Source: Ulva prolifera
Lineage: Eukaryota > Chlorophyta > Ulvophyceae > Ulvales > Ulvaceae
NCBI GenBank assembly: GCA_023078555.1
Contig: CM041196.1
Coordinates: 2,046,001-2,110,000 of the forward strand
DNA: 64,000 nucleotides
Direction of reading: 5' to 3'
Positions within the stretch are counted from its first letter, which is position 1; the number at the start of each line of letters is the position of its first letter. The notes under the pieces are model-generated. The model was not told the origin of the DNA, searched no databases, and saw nothing but the letters and a program-made list of their open reading frames with translations. Below are positions 22,115 to 33,920 of this stretch, piece after piece. Both the position numbers and the translations under genes were made by a program.

Positions 22115-24963
22115 AGGTATATCTCTAGCGTACTATCATCTCGCTGCGGTCAGTTTTGATAATTGCCAGGCCATCGAAGAACTTTCCTCGCGATCGGCAT
22201 GCAGGGGTATGCATCGCATGTATCACGTAGCCACCGCGCCGCCGCGAGCTCCGCATGAATCTTCCACGTCATTCGTCCAGCCACGTCACCACATTATCAA
22301 AACTGCGTCATAATTGGTCCTCAGATCCTTCAGCTTGATCGGTGAGCATTAATATATTCCCCACACGGCCACAGAGCATAGATATCTGCAATACCCATCC
22401 GATATCATATGGCCCAAGCCACATCAAACCATGGCTCACATGCGACAGCACGTGCCACGGCAGCCGGGGGGGCCTGGGGGTCGTGCCCCGGGGGTGAATG
22501 GGCGTTTGTGCACCACAGCAGCGGCACGCGTACAACACAGAACGCGACTACTTGCACACTCCTGAAGCGGATTTAGCGGCATCCATGGGCATGGCGTGCA
22601 TGCGCCCAGTGCTTGAACGTGCGTTCAACTTTAAAGGGGGTATTGTTTGCGTCCAGATGAGATTCGGTTCTGGTGTTTGTCTTCTTCCGTTCACTCTAGA
22701 AAAGTTCTTTTGTAACCATTGTTAGTGTTTGTCTGGCAGGCACGTGCAGGTGCAATCAGCTGTGCAGGCAGGCAGCTGTACACATGTGCGGCATGCATAT
22801 GGCGCCTGTGCCAATATTGTATATGCTACATGCGCTGTGCGTTACAAGGCCAAAGTCGGAGTGGCCGGTAGCACCGCCAGGGCAACGAACAAGCATACCA
22901 ACAGCCCAACAAGTGTTGGGTCATATGATATCGGGCCCGATCACATAGAACAACTCCAACTATTCGGATCTAATTTGGGGGTTGGCAGTCCTGGAAATGC
23001 TGCATAGCGACCCAGCACATGCACGACGCGAGATTGTCACCCATGTCAAACCCACCCAAACACAGCGCTCAAACACAGCATGCACCCGTACACAGCGCCC
23101 AGCCACAGCATAACAAAAACCCACCGAATACGCGCTGTGTGTCGATATGGCGAACGAGTCACCATTGCGCTGCGTCCTCCTAGCTGTGTCATCCTGGGAT
23201 GCTACCTGCCTGCCCGTCTCGATCGATCCTTGGAATGATGTCTGCACACATGTCTACATGGTATATGCCGGCAAACCAGCTTTCACTGTCGCCGCCTGTG
23301 CAAGCCGGAGTGCCCACCGAAGCAGGCGCATGTCAATAACAGGACATGCATGGCCGAATTCCTCAAGCGTACGCATGCGCACCACTGTTTGCAATGTTGC
23401 ATGGTGCCTGCTCTCAGGGCGCAACGCCGATTGCGAGCCAAAGGAGTCAGATGGCCTGGCGCTAGATGTGCGTGCTGGTGGCGGTGGGGGCCCCCGGCCC
23501 CGGCTGCTCCTCGCCGCCGAGAGAGAGACATCCGGTTTGAGAGTAACACCCGCTTCATGTTCCAGTTTACGTGGGCAGCGCTCGCCATGACCAAGCCATG
23601 CTCATGCGGGTCACCAACCATGGGCCTCATGCATGAGGCAAAATGCACTTGCAGTTGAGAAATGTTGCAAGGTCACATGGGCACAGTGATTCAATTGCAA
23701 ATCGGTTGTGTGTGTTTTTATATGTCCCAGTGTCACGATCGACTGTTGACCAAACCTGACTGTCCGACCCGCGCTCTCCCTGCAGCCGACATTTAAATTA
23801 CCGTAGCTACCAAGCCGTACGTATAGTGCACTGCATCCCGAAACCTCTGGTGGACACTCATGCCTGGCCCTCACACATTTAGACTCCAGATGCCATTCCA
23901 CCTCTGCACGGCTGGGCAAAGGGCTACCGGTCGAGCGAGATGTGAATCGGTGCATGTGTTACATGCATACATGTCACATGTGACATGTGTATAGCCCCAC
24001 TACAGCCCCACAATAGACCCACCAGCACGAGGCCTGCAACCGGCCGAGACCCAGTGACCGCCGAATACTACAGGCTAGCGAATAGATCCATGCTCAATGC
24101 GCTAGCCAGGAGTGCTCAGAACGCTGGCAACGGCAACCCTTGGCAACCCAGCCAGCCTCAAAGGCACACGGGCAGGGTCACGTACCCTCCAGGCCCCGCC
24201 TCAACGCCCGCAACAGCATTGATGCAGCCAGCCCCCACATCTGCTGGTAAACCATGCACATGCCGCCTGTAGCCGCATCTGCACAGCAGCACATCCCGGC
24301 CGCCACGACGCGCACTCACGCCGCAGCCCCTGCTACTGGCTACCTGACCTCTGCTTCCGCAAGGCTGCAGCGGAACGGGCAGCGCTACTTCTCTATCGGT
24401 CGTCTTGCTGTTGACTACCTGGTGTCCCGCTGCAGCGGGCACGCCTCACGCCCCCCAGGGGACTGCAGGCCAGTGAGGGCTGCGGGGCATCTACCCCCAG
24501 GTCGGCACATGGCATGTCCGGCAGAGCGAGCACCATGTTGCACCTGAAGGGCCACGGCCCTCACAATCCAGCTGCGTCGCCCCCGTGGCGTCCCCTACGG
24601 CGCCAGGAGCTACCTCCTCCCCCCCCATTACTGTGTGCTTACTCTAGGGTTGTTCAAAGTTCTGCGTCGTATGTTGTGTTCAGCATGCGCACCCATGTGT
24701 GTGGGCCCACCCTGGTGGGCGGTACGGCCACGCGGCGGCGGCAATTTGCGCCGCGCCAGACAGCAAGGCTGCAGCGCTGCATGCCAGTGTGTACCCGATT
24801 GCTAGGCCACGGTGGGTATGCACTCAATTCCAGCTGCGCTGTGCGGCCACAGGTGCACCCGCTCCCGCCCACGCGCCAGCACCTCCCTCTGCCTTCGAGC
24901 ACGTTGCACACTGCAGCTGCGCCCGCCGGCTCCACCCGCACACAGGCACAGGCGGCTACGCTA
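22115..24963. other. Intergenic, no supported gene
   Basis: Open frames on both strands are short and compositionally poor. A stretch at about 22650-22720 resembles the 3' tail of the short retroelement insertions seen at 29961 and 32547 (CCGTTCACTC followed by TTTTGTAA), but no duplication could be found. The right end should hold the 3' UTR of the hydrolase gene; its nearest minus-strand TGTAA is near 23957. Confidence 0.4.
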
Positions 24964-27754
24964 TCATTTGAAGCCCCTGGGAGCCGCGCCCGCCCCCTTC
25001 GCGTCCGCCCCCGGCGGCGTCCGCAGCAGCGCGTGCCGAATCAGGAACCCCCCGTCATGCAGGCCGAGCATGCCGGCCGCAGCCTGGAGGAACGCGCCGC
25101 TGCCGTACATCTGCGTGATGCCCCGCTCCACCTCGTCCGGCCCACTGCCGATCTGCTGCACCCAGCCGATGCGGCCGTCGGCCTCCTGCGCGGATTCCAG
25201 TGCCCTCCAGCCGTCGATGACGGTGTCCATGTAGTCTGCGGGGCTGAGCAGCCCGGTGCGGATGCCCCAGCAGAGGGCGCCGACGAAGAAGGCGGTACCG
25301 GAGGACTCCGGGAAGGGGTAGAGTTCGAAGGCGAGCAGGGAGGGCCCCCAGAAGCCACGGTAGTCCCCGGAGGTGACCTGGGTCGCCTTGACGGCCTTGG
25401 CCATCTTTGTGAATAGGTCCTCGTACCTGCACCGGACACTTTCTGGTATGTGAATGTACATGTTCGCCGCTACTCACCGATGTAATTGAGTGATTGCCGT
25501 GAGATCTGGAGTGACTGACTGCCGGGATCCGCAGGTGGCCCGCATTCATGGTTCTCTGGCTCTGCGTTCAAGTTACCTGGCACAAAAAGACATATGCTGG
25601 GGGAGTGAATTGTGCATGCACGTCACAGTGCACACACTTGCATCCGAAAACTGTGGAGCTGGGTGAGGGCTGCCATACGCATGGTGCCGTACGCGCTGCT
25701 GGTGCCAGACAGCAACACGGGCCAGGCCGCAGCACAACGCCACACCGATCCTCCGTTCCGACAATGTGAGAGTGCTAAAAGTACACTGCCAGTACCAGTC
25801 GTCACGCGCAAGAAGTCTTTCTCTTGAGAGGCTGCAGCGGGGTTGGGCACGTACCGGCCTCGGCGGGGGTCGTCGGCCGGCAGCGCCTCGAGAATCGCGG
25901 GCAGCCCCGCGAGCACCCAGCCGTTGCCGCGGGACCAGAAGATGCTCCCCCCGTTCGCGTCGCGCTGCTCAAAGAACGTGCTGTCCCGCAGGAACAGGCC
26001 GCCCCCGGCTGCGACGTCGGGGAGGTCCCGGAAGAGGTAGTCCGCTGTCGCCCAGAACTCTCCGTCGGCAAAGTCCGCAAACGCGTCGTCGCCGGTGGCC
26101 GCGGAGAGCTGGAAGTACCCCGGCGGGGCCATGAAGAGCGCGTCGCTCCAGCACCACCGGAACTGGCAGGCGCGCTGGTAGTCTCGGTCCCGGTCGGCCT
26201 TTGACGCTGCAGACGGAGCAGCCGAGCTGACGACACAGCCACATGCATGCTCATGCGCATCAATACGAAATGACCCGGCCGGGCTGACAAAGCGTGTTGG
26301 AGACAAAACGTGTGAGACCTGTGACTAACATGTACAGGTCCAGAAGAGAGTATTCCCTGCTGCCATGTGTATGCTGTGTGCTATGCTGTGTGCTGTGTGC
26401 GGTTGTGGATTCATCAGCAATGAGTTATGCATGCATGCACATGCATTGCTGATGTAGCGGCGGGAGACGGAGGCCGAGACAGAGGCCCCGGGGCAGCCCC
26501 GGCGCGCGTGGCCGAGAGGGTGCGCGCCTCGGACAGAGTGGTCGAGGGAGACGGAGGAGGGGTTGTCAAGGACGGCCTGGAAGCGGTCCTCAGTGGGGGC
26601 GGCGGCGGCCGGCAGGGTGTAGCGGTCGGCGATCGCGAGGTAGTACTGCGCCACGGCCTGGTCGTCCGCGTGGTACTGCCGCTCCGCGAGCTGGAAGTCT
26701 TGCGCCTCCGCAAAGTCCTGCAGCACGCGCGAGGCCGTGACGAGGCGCCCCTTGTGGTGCGCCATGGCGCTTCAGCGTCGGCACGCCGCACTCTGCTGTG
26801 TGCTATGCTCTGCTGTGTGCTATGCTCTGCTGTGTGCTATGCTCTGCTGTGTGCTATGCTCTGCTGTGTGCTATGCTCTGCTGCGGAGACGGCTGGGCCT
26901 CCTAACCGCGCGCAGGGGAGCGGCGCCGTTGCCCCCAAAATCCCAAGCCCCCTCAAACTCAACCGGTATGCTGCATGCTGACTCACCGGCCGGCCGACTC
27001 ACCGGCTGTAAGTAGACCTCCCCACCCACAGCCCGCACATTGTTGCATCGTTCTAGTATGGCTCATGGCAGGCCTGCCACAGGCTACACGTGGTCCAGAG
27101 ATGCGCCAGAAATGCACCACCTCCACCTACCTGTCCCAGCCTGAGGGGTTTCTCACCAGTTGCAGTATGCATGCTCCGCCCGCATTCAAACAACAAATCA
27201 GCACTGATCACTCCCCACTACAGCCCTCACGAGGCCTCTCCGATGACCGATCATGGACGATCACAATCTCGAACTTGAAAGCAAATTTGAGGCAGTCCAG
27301 TCTTGATCACTCCATGAATGCGTCCGGAACTGCAGTTCCGGACGCATCTTCCAGTTCGAATTCCGTTGGATCACGCAAGATGACACGGCCGAGTCCGATG
27401 ACACATTCACGACACATTCACGACCAAACCATGATCTGTAGTTGCATTTACCCGGTCAAGATGCAACCTGGCGCCTGGGCATGCCGCACGAGCGCACCTT
27501 TAGCCACAGCCAGTGGCGCTCGTTATCCGTGGCACGTGCCCAGTCCTTCAGGCCGATGAGGAAGGCGGCGTGCACCCAGCCGCGGGGGTTCACAGTGCGC
27601 CTGAAGACGAACGTGTCCAGCGTGTCCGGCGGCAGGAACTGCGCCACGTCGTCGACGGTGCTCTGCTGCCACGAGACGAGGCGCTCGGCCGCGAAGATGA
27701 TGGACGTCGCCGTAACCACTGGCGCCGGCGTCGCGTAGCACGTCGAGGGCACGC
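24964..27754 (-). CDS. GH105/GH88-type unsaturated uronyl hydrolase, N-terminus missing
   Basis: Exons on the minus strand: 27754-27498, 26717-26528, 26206-25855, 25426-24964 (stop), about 420 residues. The family removes the 4,5-unsaturated uronic acid left by pectin or ulvan lyases. Family blocks in order: NPRGWVHAAFLIGLKDWARA, ERQYHADDQAVAQYYL, FRWCWSDALFMAPPGYF, IFWSRGNGWVLAGL, GFWGPSLLAFELYPFPESSG, ITQMYGSGAFLQAAAGML. The Asp of WSDALFM is at the place of the catalytic acid in YteR-like enzymes (family knowledge). The 26528 junction needs a GC donor (GAG then GCGCGC); the alternative is a GT donor near 26445 that would add about 28 residues. The first visible exon starts in phase 1, so an upstream exon with the ATG and probably a signal peptide is missing. 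Substrate in this alga is unknown; polysaccharide turnover or scavenging is inferred. Confidence 0.82.
26791..26883. repeat. 17-bp tandem repeat, five copies
   Basis: Five full copies of CTCTGCTGTGTGCTATG plus a partial sixth, nearly identical, inside the first visible intron of the hydrolase gene. A related degenerate tract lies at about 26365-26400. Confidence 0.9.
27318..27347. repeat. Perfect 30-bp palindrome
   Basis: Two perfect 15-base arms with no spacer (left arm ATGCGTCCGGAACTG). It lies inside intron 26718-27497 of the hydrolase gene and can form a cruciform or RNA hairpin. Confidence 0.9.
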
Positions 27755-28178
27755 CTGCATGCATGCATGCAATCGCGGATCTGCGCCGGCGCGGCGGGCC
27801 TGCACCTCAACTCGGAGTGCATGCATGCGCGGGAGGTGCATGCATGTGTGGGAGGTCCGCCCCCGGGGGCGCTGCAACTGAGACACTTCAGGACAGAGCC
27901 ATCTGGCCAACAGATTGCGGGATAGGCCTGGGGGCTGCAGGCCTTGGGGATGCGCTGCCTTGCCTTATATTCTTCTGTTCAGGAGAAATACAATTGTATT
28001 CTGTTAACGGCTAGGCTTGGTTGTGCACAACGCCTGTGCAGGTTTTTTTATGCTACATGCTACATGCCATGACGGATCTGCTGTACATGTGCGGGTCCTT
28101 GCCCTGCTTTGAGGCAGCAAAGGGGCCATGGGGTGGGGCAGATCCATGAATAATAATTGACCCTTGAGATTGTGTGCT

Positions 28179-28261
28179 CACAGTTTTTCACCATGGTAGG
28201 CGCACACCAACACTCAAGATACACAGTTTTTCACCATGGTAGGCGCACACCAACACTCAAG
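28179..28261. repeat. 40-bp direct duplication, period 43
   Basis: Two identical copies of a 40-base segment beginning CACAGTTTTTCACCATGG, starting at 28179 and 28222, in non-coding DNA. Confidence 0.85.
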
Positions 28262-28920
28262 CAAAGATAGTGCATGCGCAGTTACTGCGGGCGGGCGAGC
28301 GCCCACCCACATCAACTCTGCAATCACACATGCAAACAAGCCTGCAATCACACATGCAAACCCGCAATCACAGATGTTGAGCTCTGGTCCCGTGAACCTC
28401 TCACAGTGTGTCCCTGCAGGCTGCTTCTGCAGGCTGGTCCTAGTCTGGTCTGAGTATCGGTTCTAGCAATGGTCTTTAGAGGTATACCTCTACAAACGTC
28501 GCCCCCATAGATCTAGATCCGCCTCTCGGCATCATGGTGTTCAGCAGGGGTGCCGCAGCATGCAGCATGCTGGGTGCTGGGTGCTGAGCGCGGAGACTGC
28601 AGGCCATGGCCAGTACATGCCATGCCAGTACATGCCATATCAGATCTAGACACGGCAGAGCACACATATGATATGTCTAGATATGTCTAGCCTCGAGAGT
28701 GCGGGCCAGGATATCGTGGACCGGGGCCTGAGGGTGGACAGAAGGAATGAAGCAAAAGACCCGTAGATGTCGCGCTCGCTTTCGCTGGGCGGCAGCTGGG
28801 AAGAAGAACACATCACTAATGGAATCCATGTCTCGCGCAGCCTCACCACCTCACCTCACCACCTCACCAGTTCACCACGCATGCGGTTTTGGGTAGTGCA
28901 CCAGCCCTGGGGTGCGCAGG

Positions 28921-29199
28921 GCTTGTGGCCACAATAGGTGTACCAGCACCATCAGCAGGCATTCCAGTACCAGTGCCGCCATTACCGGCATCACCTGAGG
29001 GGGAGAGGGGTGGGCTTGTGGTCACTGTAGGTATACCAGCACCATCAGCAGTCATTCCAGTGCCAGTGCCGTCATTACCGGCATCACCTGAGGGGGAGAG
29101 GGGTGGGCTTGTGGCCACTATAGGTATACCAGCACCATCAGCAGTAATTCCAGTGCCAGTGCCGTCACTACCGGCATCACCTGAGGGTGGAAGGGGTGG
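28921..29199. repeat. 93-bp minisatellite, three copies
   Basis: Three copies with period exactly 93 (starts 28921, 29014, 29107), few differences. Because 93 is divisible by three, it stays open on both strands: plus strand gives VPAPSAGIPVPVPPLPASPE-like units, minus strand SPSGDAGNDGTGTGM-like units. No start, splice pattern or family shows whether it is translated. Confidence 0.85.
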
Positions 29200-29941
29200 G
29201 GCACAGGCAATGGATCATTGCATGCATGCACCTGCATGCATGCTTTCAAGCACAGGGCAGTGGAGGTGGGGCCAGCTGCTGCAATGAAAACAGTTGCACT
29301 GGCCTGCAGCCCATCCCATCCGCAGACAAGTGTTCAGAGATGTCTGCCTGTGTGTGCATGTGCATGCATGTGTGTCAGCCTGTACCTTGGTTTGTGTGGC
29401 ACGAGAGCAGCCCTCCCGGGCTCCTCTGACAGGCCTGTCGCGACATGTCGGCGGCCCCCGACCAGGCAGGAAGCTGAGGAGCTGCAGCTGCTCGTTGATG
29501 GGGAGGGGCCTGGCAGCATATGCAAGGAGCGTCATGATCACATCGATCAGCGGTGGCCTGTGCTCAGGAATTCTGACGGACACACTTGGAGCGATCGATG
29601 AAGAGACAGCTGCAGGCGCGCAGGTAATACGTGCCGCCAACGCTGCAGTGTCTTCCAGGGCTTGTGCGGAAGACGCTGCGAAGCTGATTCGTTTCGTGGG
29701 GCACAGACGCTGATTGTACAGTATTGTTGACGTCACGCAAGTTTATCCGTCCGTGACCGCCACAAAGCGACGCAAGTTTGTAGCCACAGATTCCATCCGC
29801 GCAGCACGCTGCCGCCAGGCCAGGTCACCACGACTGGGCCCCAGCTGGGCCAAACACATGATGACATGTGGAAATCATGATGCGTAGACCATGGCGGCCT
29901 GTGCTTGCCGCTCGGTGAGCGCTGGGAGTGGTCGCTATACT

Positions 29942-30047
29942 ATAGTAGCACACCGGCAAGTGTGTGTTGATGTTGATGCGGATGGGATTCGGTTTCAGTG
30001 TATGTTTTCTCCCGTTCACTCTTTTGTAATAGTAGCACACCGGCAAG
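29942..30047 (+). mobile_element. Truncated LINE-like insertion with 19-bp target duplication
   Basis: A 68-base segment (29961-30028) is flanked by perfect 19-bp direct repeats at 29942-29960 and 30029-30047 (ATAGTAGCACACCGGCAAG). Its 3' end reads TCTCCCGTTCACTCTTTTGTAA, shared with the insertion at 32547-32566. This is the mark of target-primed reverse transcription with severe 5' truncation; there is no poly(A) tail. Confidence 0.75.
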
Positions 30048-33000
30048 GGTCCACAGCGATGCGGAGAGGGCGCCAAGCTTGACCGTCCACGCCACCATCC
30101 TTTGACTTGCTCCAGATCTGCACCGGGAAACTGTCGTTGCGAGCACCGCGGATGATGCCCTTCATGTGCCGAGCACACGCTGCCGAGCACACGCTGGGTT
30201 CAGCTGAACCACATGGCCACAGGGCACAATGCCGCGGTGTATCGGATCCGGATGTCTGGGATTGCCCGTGTTACCCTCGCGTGAGCAAATGAGGCATTAA
30301 TGTAATACTATGATGCGGGGCATGATTATGAGATGCCGATCGAGGTTCTGCCGAGCTAGCTATGGGGCGTGTGCGCATGCGTTAGAAGGACAAAGCCGAC
30401 GAGGCATGTAGCGTGGGCGAATGTGTGCATGAAATGTTTGTGTGCTGCGTGCAGCGTGGGTGTGCTGTGCACGTGTAAAATCTGATTTGAGAGATCTCTC
30501 TAGAATACCGTCTTCTACCTGTCTCTCGCACCCATGAATTCATGTTCGAACGCTGCTGTCATATCTCTTGAGGAGCAGTTGCACCTTGTAATAACATGTG
30601 ATGTGTTGCGACACATGTGATGTGTCGCGTATGTTCACGCCCCATCTCTTCTGCCCTCTAGTTCCAGCTCTATGTGAGCGCCCCTGTTCGGACGGAGTTC
30701 CGCATGTGCACATGCATGTTGACCGTCTACAGGCAATGCGGCACGAGCAGCTGTCCGCGGCGCGACATCGCCTGAGCCAAAGCCCTTAAGCCACGCACGC
30801 ATGTTTTGAGCATCCGGATTCTAAGTCGCGCGCCGAATCGCCGGTCGCGGCCCCCAATCCAAGATATGAGTTCACAGTTCACAGCACCATAATGCCGCGG
30901 CAAGCAGCTGTGGAGTCACTCACAAATCGACACAGATGGCTAACCGCAAGGACACGAAATATGAAGTTGACGTGAGCGTATGCATGCTCACTCTTGCAAG
31001 AGCGAGTTGACGTGAGCAAGAGCGTGGCCTGCAAGTGCTGCGAATCTGGCCCCCGGCAGCCCGCAGCCTAGGCCTTGATGGGCGTGCTGCCAGCACGCAG
31101 TGCGCGCTGTCGGATGCAGGGGGCTGCAGCATGCCGGGGCAGGGCCCGGGGCGCATGCGCATGCATGGGCGATGCCACGTGGTGGTGTATACCAAACGCC
31201 GCAGCAGCGCGCTGTGAAACGAGTGAAAATCGAATTCCCTGGGGATGCTGGCGAGCAGGCAACAGTTGTTGTGGGAACCTTTCGCGCGCGCGCGCGACGT
31301 CTCAGACGCCGTCGAACGATTGTCGTGCCAAACGAGGTCGTCGTGCACGAGGTCGGAAAAGTAAACGTATGCATGAAGCGAGACAGTGCACAGTCCACTG
31401 CTCGTGCGATACGGCCAGTCACGCGAGAATAAACTGGCTATTTCAAAAATTGAGATTCAATTCAGCTTTTGTGCAGTGTATTGGCGGTGATTCCGCTGCG
31501 CTTTGGCCTCCCACACGCCAACATTGCAACAGCCAGTACACCTGGCAATTGCGCGAAGACTGGAACACAGCGACGCCGGTCACACGCAGACGCGCACGAA
31601 GAGAGCTTGTGCATATCGCATACCTTGCCGAAGTGAAAGTGGATGCAGCTTGTTGAGTGGCCTTCGGGGCAGTCTTGGGGGGTCGGCGGTGCGTAGAAGT
31701 GGATCCCAGTACTGAGCCAGCGATGCCGTCACAAACCTCAATGCGCAGATCAATCCGCTACACGTCTAGAATGCTACACGGAAAGTACATTCTGGCAGTT
31801 TTCCCAGGCGGGAGCAGGCTATAAAGCGTGATGCGCATGCACACACGCGTACACTTGCGGCAAGCATTCGTGTACATGCAGTCACCGCCCTCCGGGTCCC
31901 CCCGGGAGTCCCGATAGCCCAAGGTTCGATTGCAAGTCTGCAAGAGGTGCAAGGTTTTGGCGTTTTGGGCCCCGACGTGCTGGCGTCTCTCGTGGCCGCA
32001 TCGCACGCGCAGCGAGCTAGCGCTCCGAAGGAGCCCGACGACTCCTCCCCCATCGCAGCGCTGTAGTTCGACCGTGCTCCTGCAGTAATCCCGAGACGCT
32101 TTGTAAGACACCCCTGTGGCGTGCTTGTGTGAGCTCGTTCACTCTTACATCAAGGCTGCAGCGCTGCACGGAAGGGAGTGCTCGAAAGGTCTGAGCGAAT
32201 TGGCCACGTACGGACGCAGATGCAACATGAAAAAGACACAGGCGATAAGCCCCGACCCAAGCGAGAGTGAACGTGTGCGCGGGGTGGAGCGCTCACCGCT
32301 CGGCCGCTGCTGGCCCTCAAACAAGCTGCCAGGCTGAGGCGTACGCGTGGGCGCTGCTGTGGTGTGGCCGTGCTTACCTTGAATAAGCAAACGCGGAAAA
32401 AGCCCGCCTCAATAGTACGAGCGCAAGATATGAAAATTATTATCGAAAAAAGAAGTGGCCGGTCCTATTACGCGATTAGTGGCTGTTGATTCGGAAAAGA
32501 TTAAATTGTTGCGTTTGCCTATTCCCGTTCAATCTGTTGTAAATCATCTCCCGTTCACTCTTTTGTAATCTGTTGTAAATCAAGCTGCCGGGCTGCTCTC
32601 GCGCGGTGCGTTTCACACAGCCCCATGGCACGCCACCCTTCCGCGCACGTAGCTACGCGTAGCCACGCTTCCGATCTCATAACACGCTCCAGATGAACAT
32701 TGGACGGGGCGAGGCTGAATAGGGTGTTGCCAGGGTTGATAACATGATTTCAGCCGAAGTTATTGTATCATGGTTGGGCTCAGCGCCCAAGGCCATATCA
32801 TGTGGTACAAGGACAGAGTACTAGTCGAAGATATGCAGCAGCTGCTGCTGTATATCTGTGACTGATTCCTGGGTGCTAGCACTGGAGCACTGCCAAGCCA
32901 CAGCCACAGCTACAGCTGGCATCTGTAGCCTGAAGCAGATGCATGCAAACAACTGCTATTGCAGTGCACTGCACAGCCACTTGAGTGATCATGGGCTACA

Positions 33001-33054
33001 CTAATTGCACTTATTCACCATCCACCCCCGAGCAGCCCCTGAAAGCCACTTACA
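30048..33054. other. Gene-poor stretch with unassigned open frames
   Basis: No gene supported. A plus-strand frame at 31100-31432 (with RVKIEFPGDAGEQATVVVGT) and a minus-strand frame at 31758-32111 look mildly protein-like but have no recognised family or clear splice sites. AT content rises around 32400-33000. Confidence 0.35.
32531..32582 (+). mobile_element. 20-bp LINE tail insertion with 16-bp target duplication
   Basis: Perfect 16-bp direct repeats (32531-32546 and 32567-32582, AATCTGTTGTAAATCA) surround only 20 bases, TCTCCCGTTCACTCTTTTGT, identical to the 3' end of the insertion at 29961-30028. An extreme case of 5' truncation. Confidence 0.7.
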
Positions 33055-33074
33055 CACACAGCCCCTCCGCTGCC

Positions 33075-33433
33075 TGCCTGACGGCGCCTCGGCGGACGCC
33101 GCCGACCGGCGGAAACGCGACAAGTACGGCCGCTCGGGAGTCGGAGGGCTCAGCTTGGTCCCGCTGTCGCATGAAACATACGGGCGCGTGGGCCCGGCGG
33201 CGTTCGCATTCCTGAACAGGCTCGCCGATGTGGCTGCAGGGGCAGGCGCGGTCTCTCGGCGGCGCTTCCTGGAGAATGCGATGCGCGACATCTCCACGAC
33301 GCTCTGCCGCGCCGTTGCACGCCAGGTTCACGCCGCTGCCCCGCTGATGGCGCGTCACGCGGGCAAGGCGGTACTGACGGGACTTGCGGTCCCATGTGAT
33401 GATCTCTCGCCGCTCACTGGCCATCCGGCCTGA
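33075..33433 (+). pseudogene. C-terminal fragment of LINE reverse-transcriptase protein
   Basis: The frame holds RDKYGRSGVGGLSLVPLS, ETYGRVGPAAFAFLNRLAD and ENAMRDISTTLCRAVARQV, which fits the region after the reverse transcriptase domain in algal and oomycete LINE proteins. It stops at 33433. No start codon, endonuclease or catalytic YxDD box is present because the 5' part is lost, so this copy cannot move by itself. The family call is from memory of such C-termini, not from a search. Confidence 0.6.
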
Positions 33434-33620
33434 GCGGCGAGCCGCCCGCGGCGTCCTCGTCGCTCTCTCGCGGGCCGGGCGCCGTCCGAGGCTCGGACGC
33501 GCTGGTAGGCGGCGTGTGCTGCCGCGGCCGTGTGCCCCGGCCCCCGAACACGGCGCGCCTCGGGCGTGCTCCGTTCCGGGTGGGTCCGCGGATGGGGGCG
33601 CCCCCGTGTGTGTTGTTCCG

Positions 33621-33684
33621 GCGCCCGGGGCTGGCCTGATCGGGGCGTTGGGGCGCCCGGGGCTGGCCTGATCGGGGCGTTGGG
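33621..33684. repeat. 32-bp tandem duplication in LINE 3' UTR
   Basis: Two identical 32-base units beginning GCGCCCGGGGCTGGCC, in the non-coding part of the LINE insertion. Confidence 0.85.
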
Positions 33685-33920
33685 GCGGGGGTCCTGGGGG
33701 CCCCCGGCGGCTTCCGTGTGGGGCCGGCGCCGGCCGGGCCGCTGCGTGGGGCTGCTGCTGCCGCGCGGGCGGCGGGGTCGTGTAGCGTGTTGGCGTGTGG
33801 GTGTGTGTGTTGGGGGTCGGGTCTGGGCCGCGTGCGGGTGCGTGGGTGCGTGGGTCGGGTGTCAGTGAGTGGTTCGTGTGGTAGTGTGTGGGAGCGTGGG
33901 GGTGTGTGTGTGCTCGTTGT

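Larger units (their letters stand above)
27755..29941. other. Upstream of hydrolase gene; no complete gene found
   Basis: Should contain the missing first exon(s) of the hydrolase gene on the minus strand. Candidate coding stretches on that strand at 28660-28850 (LPPSESERDIYGSFASFLL after a pyrimidine-rich AG) and 29450-29736 (RPPLIDVIMTLLAYAARPLP) look protein-like but could not be joined. Runs of TGCATGCA are frequent. Confidence 0.35.

Noticed and set aside
23147..23590. 147-residue plus-strand open frame with ATG
   Set aside because: Composition drifts from Cys/Trp-rich to Gly/Arg-rich with no motif, splice pattern or TGTAA at a fitting distance.
26718..26769. Longer hydrolase exon starting at an ATG near 26765
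   Set aside because: Out of phase with the upstream exon; the acceptor at 26717 restores both the frame and the family alignment (LKDFAEAQDFQLAERQYHADD).
28179..29199. Repeat arrays as a CRISPR
   Set aside because: Repeats are head-to-tail without unique spacers, and the DNA is eukaryotic.
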